Assembly (NCBI GenBank): GCA_027694045.1
Contig: JAQEWB010000003.1
Location: 269,534 to 333,533 of the forward strand
Source: Bacillaceae bacterium OF18-1A
Lineage (GTDB): Bacteria; Bacillota; Bacilli; Bacillales; Bacillaceae_G
Length of the DNA: 64,000 bases
Reading direction: 5' to 3'
The translations under genes and the position numbers were made by a program. Within the stretch, counting starts at the first letter, position 1, and every line of letters starts with the position of its first letter. Shown piece after piece: positions 1 through 9,026 of the stretch. The notes beneath the pieces are model-generated. The model searched no databases and was not told where the DNA came from. It was given only the letters and a program-made list of their open reading frames with translations.

Positions 1-899
1 TATGTCAAAAGACGCGCCGCCTCTATATCCGTAGCCATATCTGCAAGTTTAAAACCAATCCCTTGTTGCGCTGCAATCGGTTTTCCAAATTGATGACGCT
101 CTCTTGCATATTCTACAGAAGCATCTAAAGCACCTTGTGCAATACCAACTGCTTGCGCCGCAATACCGTTACGACCTCCGTCTAATGTTTGCATCGCAAT
201 CTTAAATCCTTGCCCTTCCTCCCCAAGTAGATTCTCTACAGGAATACGGCAATCTTCAAATATAATTTCAGTCGTTGGCGAAGAGCGAATCCCTAGCTTA
301 CTTTCCTTCTTCCCAACTGAAAAACCTGGTGTATCGCTTTCCACAATAAATGCGCTCGTGCCGCGCTGCTTCGAATCAGGATCTGTTAACGCAAACACAA
401 CATAAATATCAGCAATACCGCCATTTGTAATAAAGATTTTCGATCCATTTAATACGTAATGGTCTCCATCTCTTTTTGCGATTGTCTTCATTCCACCAGC
501 ATCCGACCCAGATCCTGGCTCTGTTAAACCGTATGCACCAATTTTCGTTCCTTCAGCCATCGGTCGCAAAAACTTTTGTTTTTGCTCTTCTGTTCCAAAT
601 TTAAAAACCGGCCATCCAGCAAGTGAAGTATGCGCGGACAGCGTTACACCTGTAGAAGCACAAACGCGCGACAATTCTTCAATTGCAATTACATACGCCA
701 AGTAATCGCTTCCAATTCCACCATACTCTTCAGGCCATGGAATACCTGTCAAACCAAGCTCAGCCATTTGATCAAATAACGCACGATCAAAGCTCTCTTC
801 TTCATCACGCTCCGCTGCTGTTGGTGCTACTTCGTTTCTAGCAAAATCCCGAACCATTTTTCTTATCATTTCATGTTCTTCTGATAGTTTAAAATGCAT
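1..899 (-). CDS. acyl-CoA dehydrogenase, C-terminal end beyond the window
   Basis: FAD-dependent acyl-CoA dehydrogenase for the first step of beta-oxidation (acyl-CoA to trans-2-enoyl-CoA). About 299 residues are visible, starting [11 protein letters not shown]. The GTEEQKQKF and EPGSGSDAG motifs and the C-terminal helical domain ([10 protein letters not shown]) are typical of the family. The catalytic Glu region would lie past the left edge. The ATG at 899-897 follows a GAGGGGG ribosome site. It starts 21 bases after the next dehydrogenase and is clearly its tandem paralogue (both contain RKMVRDFA near the start). It is the distal visible gene of the fadF operon. Exact chain-length specificity cannot be told. 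Confidence 0.95.
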   Translation of the reverse strand, partial: MHFKLSEEHEMIRKMVRDFARNEVAPTAAERDEEESFDRALFDQMAELGLTGIPWPEEYGGIGSDYLAYVIAIEELSRVCASTGVTLSAHTSLAGWPVFKFGTEEQKQKFLRPMAEGTKIGAYGLTEPGSGSDAGGMKTIAKRDGDHYVLNGSKIFITNGGIADIYVVFALTDPDSKQRGTSAFIVESDTPGFSVGKKESKLGIRSSPTTEIIFEDCRIPVENLLGEEGQGFKIAMQTLDGGRNGIAAQAVGIAQGALDASVEYARERHQFGKPIAAQQGIGFKLADMATDIEAARLLT

Positions 900-920
900 C
901 TCTGTATCCCCCTCGTCCCT

Positions 921-2051
921 TTATAAAGCACGGCTAATAACAAGTTTTTGTATCTCACTCGTTCCTTCATAAATTTGTGTGATTTTCGCATCTCGGAAAA
1001 ATCGTTCTACTGGATAATCTTTCGTATAACCGTAGCCGCCAAATACTTGCACTGCTTCAATTGCGACTTCAACAGCTGTCTTAGAAGCAAACAGTTTCGC
1101 AATAGATGCTTCTTTACCGCATGGTAATCCTTGTGCTCTAAGTGATGCAGCTCTATATACGAGTAATCGCGCTGCTTCCACACTTGTTGCCATATCTGCA
1201 AGCTTGAAGCCAATCCCTTGTTGCGCCGCAATCGGCTTTCCAAATTGCTCGCGCTCCTTTGCATAATCAATTGCACATTCGAGCGCTGCCTCAGCAATTC
1301 CTAATGCCTGCGCCCCGATTCCAATTCGGCCAACATCTAAATTTGCCATCGCCACCTTGAATCCTTGCCCTTCTTCACCAAGTAAATTCTCGGCCGGCAC
1401 TTTCATATCTTCAAATGTAAGTTGTACTGTACGAGAACCGAGAAGTCCCATTTTATGTTCATCTTTTCCTATAATTAAACCAGGCGTATCCTTCTCTACT
1501 ATAAATGCAGAAATACCACTCTTTCCTGCCTCTGGATTTGTAGAAGCGAAGACAATGTATGTACTTGCTTCACCGCCATTTGTAATAAACACTTTTGATC
1601 CATTAATAATGTAATGGTCGCCTTTCTTTATCGCTCTTGATTTCAAACTCCCTGCATCTGAACCTGCATTTGGCTCCGTTAAAGCAAATGCTCCTAAATA
1701 TTCACCCGTTGCAAGTTTAGAAACATATTTTTGCTTCTGTTCTTCTGTTCCGAAATATAAAATCGGGTTCATTCCAACCGACGTATGTACAGCTAAAATT
1801 ACACCAACCGTTGCACTTACTTTTGAGATTTCCTCAATTGCTAGAATGTAAGAAATAAAATCCATTTCTGCGCCGCCGTATTTCGCAGGCGCTGGAATAC
1901 CCATTAGTCCAAGCTCACCCATCTTTTGCAAAATCTCTTTCGGGAACACCCCTTGTTCCATACTAGGAACAAAGGGAGCTATTTCTTTCTGTGCAAAATC
2001 CCGAACCATTTTCCTCATCATTTGCTGCTCTTCATTAAAACGAAAGTTCAT
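921..2051 (-). CDS. acdA: acyl-CoA dehydrogenase (AcdA/MmgC type)
   Basis: Complete 376-residue acyl-CoA dehydrogenase, the usual family length. Visible motifs are the FAD/substrate segment EPNAGSDAG near residue 130, the arginine-containing helix EREQFGKPI, and the C-terminal IYEGTSEIQ whose first Glu is the catalytic base. The frame is open five codons further up, but the ATG at 2051 has a GGAGGCGGAG site right before it and gives the standard N-terminus MNFRFNEEQ. It lies 72 bases after hbd in the fatty-acid operon. In B. subtilis acdA follows fadF, which supports the symbol; mmgC is the other close relative. Confidence 0.93.
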   Translation of the reverse strand: MNFRFNEEQQMMRKMVRDFAQKEIAPFVPSMEQGVFPKEILQKMGELGLMGIPAPAKYGGAEMDFISYILAIEEISKVSATVGVILAVHTSVGMNPILYFGTEEQKQKYVSKLATGEYLGAFALTEPNAGSDAGSLKSRAIKKGDHYIINGSKVFITNGGEASTYIVFASTNPEAGKSGISAFIVEKDTPGLIIGKDEHKMGLLGSRTVQLTFEDMKVPAENLLGEEGQGFKVAMANLDVGRIGIGAQALGIAEAALECAIDYAKEREQFGKPIAAQQGIGFKLADMATSVEAARLLVYRAASLRAQGLPCGKEASIAKLFASKTAVEVAIEAVQVFGGYGYTKDYPVERFFRDAKITQIYEGTSEIQKLVISRAL

Positions 2052-2123
2052 ATACTCCGCCTCCATCTGCTATATATCCTTTTAATCATTTGGTAAGACC
2101 ACTATTTTGTAACAAAGGGGAAT

Positions 2124-2975
2124 TTATTCGTAAACGTAGAAACCACGGCCCGTTTTACGTCCTAACCATCCTGCATTTACGTACTTACGTAGTAATGGAC
2201 AAGGGCGATATTTACTATCTCCTAATCCTTCATGCAACACTTCCATAATGTATAAACATGTATCTAAACCGATAAAATCGGCTAACGTCAGAGGTCCCAT
2301 CGGATGATTCATGCCAAGTTTCATTACTTCATCAATCGCTTCTTTCGTCGCTACACCTTCGTATAATGTATAGATTGCTTCGTTAATCATCGGTAATAAA
2401 ATACGGTTTGATACGAATCCTGGGAAATCATTCACTTCAACTGGAACTTTACCAATTTTTTTCGTAATATCTTCAATCGTTTCATATACCGCATCATCTG
2501 TAGCCAAACCACGAATAATTTCAACAAGTTTCATAACCGGAACTGGATTCATAAAGTGCATACCAATTACTTTTTCCGGACGTTTCGTTACTGCTGCAAT
2601 TTCAGTGATTGGTAGAGATGACGTATTCGTCGCTAAAATTGCGTGATCTGGAGCAATTTCATCTAGATTCGCAAAGATTTTCTTTTTAATATCCATTTTC
2701 TCAACAGCCGCTTCAATAACAAGGTCCGCTTCTTTCACACAATCTAAATCAAGTGTCACTGTAAGACGATTTAACGTTGCTTCTTTCTCTTCTTCTTTCA
2801 TACGACCCTTTTCTACTTGGCGTGCTAAATTTTTTGTAATAATGGCCAATCCTCTATCTAATTGCTCTTGTTTTAAGTCTTGTACCTTCACATTATATCC
2901 TGCCATTGCACATACTTGTGCGATTCCAGATCCCATTTGTCCTGCACCAATTACAACAATCTTTTGTACACCCAT
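2124..2975 (-). CDS. mmgB: 3-hydroxybutyryl-CoA dehydrogenase
   Basis: NAD(P)-dependent 3-hydroxyacyl-CoA dehydrogenase of 283 residues, the size of short bacterial Hbd/MmgB. The N-terminal Rossmann motif is [12 protein letters not shown]. Catalytic residues are visible in [17 protein letters not shown] (His and Glu) and FVSNRILLP (Asn). The C-terminal dimerisation domain contains [14 protein letters not shown]. An AAGGGGGAAG ribosome site precedes the ATG. It sits 50 bases after the thiolase and ahead of two acyl-CoA dehydrogenases, so it works in beta-oxidation or acetoacetyl-CoA reduction. Confidence 0.95.
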   Translation of the reverse strand: MGVQKIVVIGAGQMGSGIAQVCAMAGYNVKVQDLKQEQLDRGLAIITKNLARQVEKGRMKEEEKEATLNRLTVTLDLDCVKEADLVIEAAVEKMDIKKKIFANLDEIAPDHAILATNTSSLPITEIAAVTKRPEKVIGMHFMNPVPVMKLVEIIRGLATDDAVYETIEDITKKIGKVPVEVNDFPGFVSNRILLPMINEAIYTLYEGVATKEAIDEVMKLGMNHPMGPLTLADFIGLDTCLYIMEVLHEGLGDSKYRPCPLLRKYVNAGWLGRKTGRGFYVYE

Positions 2976-3025
2976 TCTTTCTTCCCCCTTAATTTTTAAT
3001 AAGCTATATATCGTCTAACTCTTAA

Positions 3026-4207
3026 TTAATGAACTTCAATCATCACTGCATCGCCTTGACCGCCACCGCTACAAATCGAAGCAATTCCAATTCCGCCACC
3101 GCGTTGCTTTAGTGCATGGATAAGTGTAACGATAATACGCGCTCCGCTTGCTCCAATCGGATGCCCCATCGCTACTGCACCGCCATTTACATTCAGTTTT
3201 TCCGGATCAATCCCTGCAATCTCTGTACTTGCAATTGCCACTGCCGCAAATGCTTCATTAATCTCAAATAAGTCGATGTCTTCAATTGTCTTACCGGTCT
3301 TTTTCAGCAATTCATTAATTGCATAACCAGGCGTTCTCGGGAAATCTTTAGACTCCACTGCAATTGCTGTGTGCGCCAAAATTGTCGCTAACGGCTTTCT
3401 TCCTTCTTGCTTCGCTCTGTCTTCGCTCATTAATACAAGTGCAGCACCGCCATCATTAAGTCCAGGAGCATTACCAGCTGTCACTGCTGCTGTCTCATCA
3501 AATACAGGTTTTAATTTCGCTAGCTTTTCAATTGTTGTATCTTCACGTGGCGCCTCATCTTTAGCAACGACGATAGGATTACCTTTTCTTTGCGGAATTG
3601 TTACTGGTACGATTTCCTCTTCAAAACGCCCTTCTTTATGCGCCGCAACTGCACGCTGATGGCTACGATATGCCCATTCATCTTGTGCTTCGCGAGAAAT
3701 GCCATCTTCTTTCGCAACTTCTCCACCATAAACACCCATGTGTACACCTGAAAATGAACATGTTAAACCATCTGCAACGTTTAAATCGATAATTTCGTTG
3801 TTACCCATTCTGTAACCCCATCTTGCTCCTCGTAAAATGTATGGACTGTTACTCATCGATTCCATTCCACCAGCAACAATTAGTGATTGATCACCCGTAC
3901 GAATAACTTGATCCGCTAATGTAACCGCACGAAGTCCTGATGCACAAACTTTATTTACTGTTTCTGTCTGTACTTCCCAAGGGATTCCAGCAGCTCTTGC
4001 AGCTTGGCGCGATGGGATTTGCCCTTGTCCGCCTTGAATAACCGTTCCAAATATAACTTCTTCAACATCATTAGCAGCAACATTTGCTCTCTCAAGGGCA
4101 GCCTTAATTGCAATTCCTCCAAGTTCTGTCGCTTTCACATCTTTTAAAGATCCTCCAAATTTCCCAACCGGTGTTCTTGCAGCACTTAAAATAACTGTTT
4201 TACTCAT
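3026..4207 (-). CDS. mmgA: acetyl-CoA C-acetyltransferase (thiolase)
   Basis: Degradative thiolase of 393 residues. The acyl-accepting Cys is in [11 protein letters not shown], the base His in [12 protein letters not shown] and the second Cys in ICSGGGQGD. The frame runs 34 codons further upstream, but the ATG at 4207 gives the normal start [19 protein letters not shown] and has a GGGGGAAAG ribosome site. The upstream extension would cross a hairpin and a perfect operator-like palindrome, so it is not coding. It is the second gene of the fadF operon and may also have its own promoter. Confidence 0.95.
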   Translation of the reverse strand: MSKTVILSAARTPVGKFGGSLKDVKATELGGIAIKAALERANVAANDVEEVIFGTVIQGGQGQIPSRQAARAAGIPWEVQTETVNKVCASGLRAVTLADQVIRTGDQSLIVAGGMESMSNSPYILRGARWGYRMGNNEIIDLNVADGLTCSFSGVHMGVYGGEVAKEDGISREAQDEWAYRSHQRAVAAHKEGRFEEEIVPVTIPQRKGNPIVVAKDEAPREDTTIEKLAKLKPVFDETAAVTAGNAPGLNDGGAALVLMSEDRAKQEGRKPLATILAHTAIAVESKDFPRTPGYAINELLKKTGKTIEDIDLFEINEAFAAVAIASTEIAGIDPEKLNVNGGAVAMGHPIGASGARIIVTLIHALKQRGGGIGIASICSGGGQGDAVMIEVH

Positions 4208-4235
4208 GTTTCTTTCCCCCATTTCTTTTTTTAGC

Positions 4236-4253
4236 ACCGAGCGCTCGCTCGGT
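4236..4253. promoter_or_regulatory. palindromic operator candidate upstream of the thiolase gene
   Basis: ACCGAGCG-CT-CGCTCGGT is a perfect inverted repeat with 8-base arms and a 2-base centre, 28 bases before the thiolase ATG. The size and symmetry fit TetR-family regulators of fatty acid genes. The regulator is not in the window. Assignment is inferred from form and position only. Confidence 0.5.
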
Positions 4254-4267
4254 ATTCTTACGTTGAG

Positions 4268-4292
4268 AAGAGGTGCAATAACTGCACCTCTT
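4268..4292 (-). terminator. hairpin between fadF and the thiolase gene
   Basis: Perfect 10-bp stem (AAGAGGTGCA / TGCACCTCTT) with a 5-base loop, 26 bases past the fadF stop. No T-run follows on the minus strand, so it is more likely an attenuating or mRNA-stabilising hairpin than a full terminator. Confidence 0.45.
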
Positions 4293-4318
4293 TCTAAAGT
4301 TGTATGCATGCTTACAAA

Positions 4319-6430
4319 CTACATTGCTTCTTTTTTCTGTCCGATAACAGATCGTTCTAAAATCTCTGTTACATCAAGTGTTTGAACTTTCTCTTCTACT
4401 TCTTTCGCTTTCGTCCCATCACTAATCATCGTTAAGCAATATGGACAACCTGTACCGATAATGGATGGTTGCACAGCTAATGCCTGCTCTGTACGAGCAA
4501 CGTTAATACGAGAACCCGCTGTCTCCTCCATCCACATTAAACCGCCACCTGCTCCACAACACATTCCCGTTTCACGGTTACGTGCCATTTCTACAAGGTT
4601 CACACCAGGAATCGCTTTCAAAATGTCCCTTGGTGCTTCATATACTTCGTTGTATCTTCCTAAATAACAGGAATCATGGTACGTAACTGTTTCCTCAATA
4701 GCGTGAACAGGTTTTAAGCGCCCTTCTTTCACCCACTGAGCTAACAATTCTGTATGATGATAGACTTCTGCTTGCAAGCCAAAGTCTGGATACTCATTTT
4801 TAAATGTGTTATAAGCATGAGGATCGATCGTAACAATCTTCTTCACTCCTGCTTTTTCAAATTCTTCAATATTCTTTGTCGCCATCTCTTGGAATACGAA
4901 CTCATTTCCAAGGCGGCGTGGTGTATCTCCTGAGTTCTTCTCTTTATTACCGAGAATCGCGAATGAGATGCCCGCTTCGTTCATTAACTTAGCAAAAGAT
5001 ATCGCAATCTTCTGACTACGATTATCATATGAACCCATTGAACCAACCCAGAATAAATACTCGAACTCTTCGCCAGCTTTTGATTTTTCTTTTACTGTTG
5101 GAACTGTTACTTCGTCATCACCTTGGCGCCAAGTTTCACGCTCTTTACGGTTTAGCCCCCACGGATTTCCTTGACGCTCGATGTTTGTCATCGCACGCTG
5201 CGCCTCCGCGTCCATCTTTCCTTCTGTCAAAACAAGATAGCGGCGTAAATCAATAATTTTGTCAACATGCTCATTCATAACTGGACACTGATCTTCACAG
5301 TTACGGCACGTTGTACAAGCCCAAATCTCTTCTTCTGTAATAACATCTCCAATCAAACTTGGATCGTAAGCTAGCGCTGTAGCTGCTGATTCTTGTTGTC
5401 CTTTTCCAGCTGCCATCATCGCCAATTGATTACCTTGTGTATTATTGAAAGCAACTACTGGAACCCAAGGTGCTTTTGATGTTACTGCTGCCCCTTTATC
5501 AGTTAAATGATCGCGAAGTTTTAAAATTAAATCCATCGGCGATAACATTTTTCCTGTCCCTGTTGCCGGACACATATTTGTACAACGACCACACTCTACG
5601 CAAGCGTATAAGTCAATCAGCTGATTTTGTCTAAAGTCTTCAATTTTACCAACACCGAATGTCTCTTGCGTTTCATCTTCAAAATCAATCTTTTCAAGCT
5701 TCCCTGGGTTTGAAAGACGACCGAAGAATACATTAGCTGGTCCCGCAATTAAATGCGCATGTTTTGATTGTGGAACATACACTAAAAACGTTAATAAAAT
5801 AAGTAAATGTACCCACCAAGAGAAATAGAACACTGAAATGGCTACGGTTTCATTTATTCCCGAGAAAACGTAAGCGATTGCAGAAGCGATCGGTTCACTC
5901 CATGAAAGCTCTTCGCCATGCCATATAATCCCCATCCCATTACCAAGTAGCACAGAAATCATTAAGCCACCAATAAAGATAAGAACAAGGCCTGATTTGA
6001 AATTACGTTTCAAGCGAACTAGCTTCTCAACATAACGTCTATGAAAAGCCCAAAATACTGCAATTAAAATAACAAGTGTGACAATTTCCTGGAAGAATGT
6101 AAATGCAGGGTATAGTGGTCCAAGTGGAAGATGTGATCCTGGTGCGAGTCCTTTCCAAACGAAGTCAATTGCTCCAAATTGGACAAGAATAAATCCGTAA
6201 AAGAACATAACGTGAATAATGCCGCTCTTTTTATCTTTCAGCAGCTTTTTTTGACCGAAAACATTGACCTTAAGAAGATCCCAACGCTCTTTAAAACGAC
6301 GGTCAAACTCAATCTTTTTTCCTAATTGTATGTAGGCCATCCTCGTTCGTATAAGATATACAAACAAATATCCTGCATAAACAATAACAGCAATGGCAGC
6401 CAGCCAATTCATGATCAGTAAGCTATTCAT
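4319..6430 (-). CDS. fadF: FadF-type membrane iron-sulfur oxidoreductase
   Basis: Protein of 703 residues, matching B. subtilis FadF (YwjF, about 705). The N-terminal third has about five membrane segments (NarI-like). Two 4Fe-4S cysteine motifs follow: CVECGRCTNMCP near residue 270 and CTTCRNCEDQCP near 370. The C-terminal part has the heterodisulfide-reductase Cys-rich domain (CCGAGGG near 640). It is thought to pass electrons from acyl-CoA dehydrogenase/ETF to the quinone pool. It leads the beta-oxidation operon and is transcribed from a promoter containing a FadR-like operator. AGAGGGG lies 10 bases before the chosen ATG. Confidence 0.93.
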   Translation of the reverse strand: MNSLLIMNWLAAIAVIVYAGYLFVYLIRTRMAYIQLGKKIEFDRRFKERWDLLKVNVFGQKKLLKDKKSGIIHVMFFYGFILVQFGAIDFVWKGLAPGSHLPLGPLYPAFTFFQEIVTLVILIAVFWAFHRRYVEKLVRLKRNFKSGLVLIFIGGLMISVLLGNGMGIIWHGEELSWSEPIASAIAYVFSGINETVAISVFYFSWWVHLLILLTFLVYVPQSKHAHLIAGPANVFFGRLSNPGKLEKIDFEDETQETFGVGKIEDFRQNQLIDLYACVECGRCTNMCPATGTGKMLSPMDLILKLRDHLTDKGAAVTSKAPWVPVVAFNNTQGNQLAMMAAGKGQQESAATALAYDPSLIGDVITEEEIWACTTCRNCEDQCPVMNEHVDKIIDLRRYLVLTEGKMDAEAQRAMTNIERQGNPWGLNRKERETWRQGDDEVTVPTVKEKSKAGEEFEYLFWVGSMGSYDNRSQKIAISFAKLMNEAGISFAILGNKEKNSGDTPRRLGNEFVFQEMATKNIEEFEKAGVKKIVTIDPHAYNTFKNEYPDFGLQAEVYHHTELLAQWVKEGRLKPVHAIEETVTYHDSCYLGRYNEVYEAPRDILKAIPGVNLVEMARNRETGMCCGAGGGLMWMEETAGSRINVARTEQALAVQPSIIGTGCPYCLTMISDGTKAKEVEEKVQTLDVTEILERSVIGQKKEAM

Positions 6431-6518
6431 TTTTATGCTACCCCTCTCTTTGTAAGCCCTCTTTCTTTTTTAGAATCTTCAAAAACATATAATTTTCTGA
6501 ATTTTATCCCCTATCTTC

Positions 6519-6546
6519 ATTATATAATGAGTGAGCATTCAGTCAA
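6519..6546 (-). promoter_or_regulatory. fadF promoter with embedded FadR-like operator
   Basis: On the minus strand TTGACT (6546-6541) and TATAAT (6524-6519) are separated by 16 bases. The spacer and -35 box overlap an 18-base imperfect palindrome at 6528-6545 (TGAGTGAGCATTCAGTCA on the plus strand). It differs at three defined positions from the B. subtilis FadR consensus TGAATGANTANTCATTCA. Binding there would block RNA polymerase until long-chain acyl-CoA releases the repressor. The consensus is from memory. Confidence 0.75.
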
Positions 6547-6604
6547 CAGTTTTTTGTTATACAACACCATATTTTTTCATAAAGCTGTTTATTTCGGTGA
6601 AACT

Positions 6605-6692
6605 ATAAAGTGAAACTTTACTTAGTGAGGAAGCCTTTTTACCCACTACATATTAGCTGACTTTTACGAACAGCCGACACCTCTTAAGTAAC
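6605..6692 (+). repeat. bcr1-like repeat, left half, diverged
   Basis: Begins ATAAAGTGAAACTTTACTTAG and can be aligned through CCCACTACATATTAGC with the full copy at 46115-46273. The GC-rich right end (GCGGGATAAA) is not present. It fills the fadF-clsB intergenic space. The right border is approximate. Confidence 0.55.
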
Positions 6693-6730
6693 ACGAAAGG
6701 TGAAAAGAATGCAAAGGAGGGAATTCACTC

Positions 6731-7924
6731 ATGCTCTACTTATCTCTCTTATTCATGTGCGTTACTCTTTGGATCACAATTGACTTTTCATATGGGAGAA
6801 TTCTTCATTTAAAACGTGTGCGTTCTCGTACTTTCCCTTTACGTCAAAGCGATTTTCACCTTTATACATACGGAAAAGATTTATATGGTGCTTTATTTAC
6901 CGATATAAAACAAGCACGATATCATGTTCATGTTTTGTTCTTCATTGTAAAAAACGATCAAATCAGTCGTGATTTTTTAAATTTGCTTATTGATAAGGCT
7001 CAGGAAGGAATAGAAGTGAGACTTTTACTTGATCGATTTGGTAGTCATTATTTATCAAACGAAGCAATTCGTTCCCTACAAAAACATGGTGTTTCTTTTT
7101 CTTTTTGTCACAAAATAAAATTTCCTTTCCTTTTCTTTTCTGCCAATCAGCGAAATCATAGAAAAATCACAGTAATTGATGGGAAAATCGGTTATATTGG
7201 GGGATTTAATATCGGTGAGGAGTACTTAGGACACGATAAACGATTTGGATTATGGCGCGACTATCATTTACGTCTTACAGGAGAAGGTGTTCAAGATTTA
7301 CAAAAGCAATTTTTACATGACTGGTTTGATGATACGAACAGAAATTTACTAGATGCACCTCTTTACTTTCCGAAACAGATACCTGGTACTAGCCAACATC
7401 AATTTATTCCGACTGATGGAGCCTACTTACAACATACCTTTTTACATTTAATTGACAGTGCGAAAAAGGAACTTTTTATCGGTACACCCTATTTCATTCC
7501 TAGCAAAAAAATTATGAACGCTCTATTACAAGCACGAAAAAGAGGGGTTCAAATAACAATTCTCGTTCCCGAGAAGGCTGATCACGCCCTTGTTCGAGAA
7601 GCAAAATTTCCATACTGCAGAAAGTTAATAAAAGCTGGCTGTGACATTTATGCATTTCAACAAGGGTTTTTTCACGCTAAAATTATTATAGTAGACGACG
7701 ATATTTGTGATATTGGAACCGCCAACTTTGATATGAGAAGTTTATATATTAACCATGAAATCAACTGTCTTTTATATGATAAACATTTCATACAAACAGT
7801 AAAAGGTAAGTTCCATGAAGATCTAAAGAGCGCATCACTACTTTCCTTTCAAGATGTCAATCCACTTTCCCTTATTGATAGAGGCAAGGAGTGGATAGGA
7901 ACAATATTTGCTTTCTTCCTATAG
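6731..7924 (+). CDS. clsB: cardiolipin synthase, short YwjE type
   Basis: Phospholipase D superfamily enzyme of 397 residues with one N-terminal membrane segment (about residues 1-20). Two HKD motifs are present: HRKITVIDGKIGYIGGFN near 142 and HAKIIIVDDDICDIGTANFD near 315. The long cardiolipin synthases have about 480-510 residues and two N-terminal helices; this one matches the shorter YwjE/ClsB (about 398). In B. subtilis ywjD, ywjE and ywjF are neighbours, the same set as uvsE, clsB and fadF here. A GGAGGGAATTC ribosome site precedes the ATG. It condenses two phosphatidylglycerols to cardiolipin at the membrane. Confidence 0.9.
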   Translation: MLYLSLLFMCVTLWITIDFSYGRILHLKRVRSRTFPLRQSDFHLYTYGKDLYGALFTDIKQARYHVHVLFFIVKNDQISRDFLNLLIDKAQEGIEVRLLLDRFGSHYLSNEAIRSLQKHGVSFSFCHKIKFPFLFFSANQRNHRKITVIDGKIGYIGGFNIGEEYLGHDKRFGLWRDYHLRLTGEGVQDLQKQFLHDWFDDTNRNLLDAPLYFPKQIPGTSQHQFIPTDGAYLQHTFLHLIDSAKKELFIGTPYFIPSKKIMNALLQARKRGVQITILVPEKADHALVREAKFPYCRKLIKAGCDIYAFQQGFFHAKIIIVDDDICDIGTANFDMRSLYINHEINCLLYDKHFIQTVKGKFHEDLKSASLLSFQDVNPLSLIDRGKEWIGTIFAFFL

Positions 7925-7945
7925 GAATATAAAGGGGGATTTCAT

Positions 7946-8899
7946 ATGATTATACGGTTTGGTTATGTATCACACGCAATGGCACTGTGGGACTGTTCGC
8001 CCGCCAAAACGATGACATTCACAAACTTTAAAAAACTCAACAAACAAGAGCGGGAAGAAAAATTGTACGATGTTACAAGGAAAAATCTAGAGCACACAAT
8101 ACGTATACTTCATTACAATATAGCACATGAAATCCCACTATATCGTCTATCTTCTTCCATCGTTCCGCTTGCAACTCATCCCGAAGTTGAGTTTGATTAT
8201 ATCGGGGCATTCACACCACTTTGGCGTAAAATAGGGACATTAATTAAAGAGCACAATTTAAGAGTAAGTTTTCACCCAAATCAATTTACTCTATTTACAA
8301 GCGACAAGCCACATATTACAACAAATGCTATTACAGATATGACTTATCATTATAAAATATTAGACGCTATAGGAATTGCTGATTCTTCTTACATGAATAT
8401 CCATGTAGGTGGTGCCTACGGAAATAAAGAGAAGGCAATTGAGCGTTTCCATGAAAATATAAAGAAACTCCCTTCACATATAAAAAAACAAATGACTCTT
8501 GAAAATGATGATAAAACATATACAACTTCTGAAACTTTATCAATTTGCCAAAAAGAAAATATTCCGTTCGTATTTGATTATCATCATCACTTAGCAAATC
8601 TTTGCGTGGAACCGCTAGAGGAACTACTTCCTGCCATTTTTGAAACTTGGTCACATACAAATTTGCCTCCTAAAGTTCACATCTCCTCCCCTAAATCAGA
8701 AAAAGAATTTAGGGCTCACGCTGAGTATATCGACTTAGGGTTTATTAAGCCCTTCTTACAAGTTGCAAAACAAAACAATCATAATTTCGATATTATGATT
8801 GAAAGTAAACAAAAAGACTTAGCACTATTCCAATTAATAAATGAACTTTCTTCTATAAGAGGAATTAAAAGAACAAGTGGTGCAACATTACAATGGTAA
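7946..8899 (+). CDS. uvsE: UV DNA damage endonuclease UvsE
   Basis: Protein of 317 residues, TIM-barrel endonuclease that nicks 5' of UV photoproducts, starting excision repair without UvrABC. Conserved metal-site motifs are visible in order: [40 protein letters not shown] and MIESKQKD. It starts 21 bases after clsB with an AAAGGGGGA ribosome site and probably shares its transcript. The last codons form the left arm of its own terminator. The orthologue YwjD is next to ywjE in B. subtilis. Confidence 0.93.
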   Translation: MIIRFGYVSHAMALWDCSPAKTMTFTNFKKLNKQEREEKLYDVTRKNLEHTIRILHYNIAHEIPLYRLSSSIVPLATHPEVEFDYIGAFTPLWRKIGTLIKEHNLRVSFHPNQFTLFTSDKPHITTNAITDMTYHYKILDAIGIADSSYMNIHVGGAYGNKEKAIERFHENIKKLPSHIKKQMTLENDDKTYTTSETLSICQKENIPFVFDYHHHLANLCVEPLEELLPAIFETWSHTNLPPKVHISSPKSEKEFRAHAEYIDLGFIKPFLQVAKQNNHNFDIMIESKQKDLALFQLINELSSIRGIKRTSGATLQW

Positions 8900-8924
8900 A
8901 TTGTAATGTTGCACCACTTTTTTC
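8875..8924 (+). terminator. uvsE terminator overlapping the coding end
   Basis: Perfect 19-bp stem: AAGTGGTGCAACATTACAA (8875-8893) pairs with 8901-8919, with a 7-base loop holding the TAA stop, then a T-run. The left arm encodes the last residues of UvsE. Confidence 0.9.
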
Positions 8925-9026
8925 AAAAAAGTAATTTTTATAGTAAAGAACATCCTATTTTATATGCTATTATTTAAATTAGCAAATTCCACCTAAGATT
9001 CAACTTTATTGAAACGGAGTCATAAT

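Noticed and set aside
4208..4309. 34-codon N-terminal extension of the thiolase
   Set aside because: It translates through a hairpin and a palindromic operator; the internal ATG with GGGGGAAAG gives the normal N-terminus.
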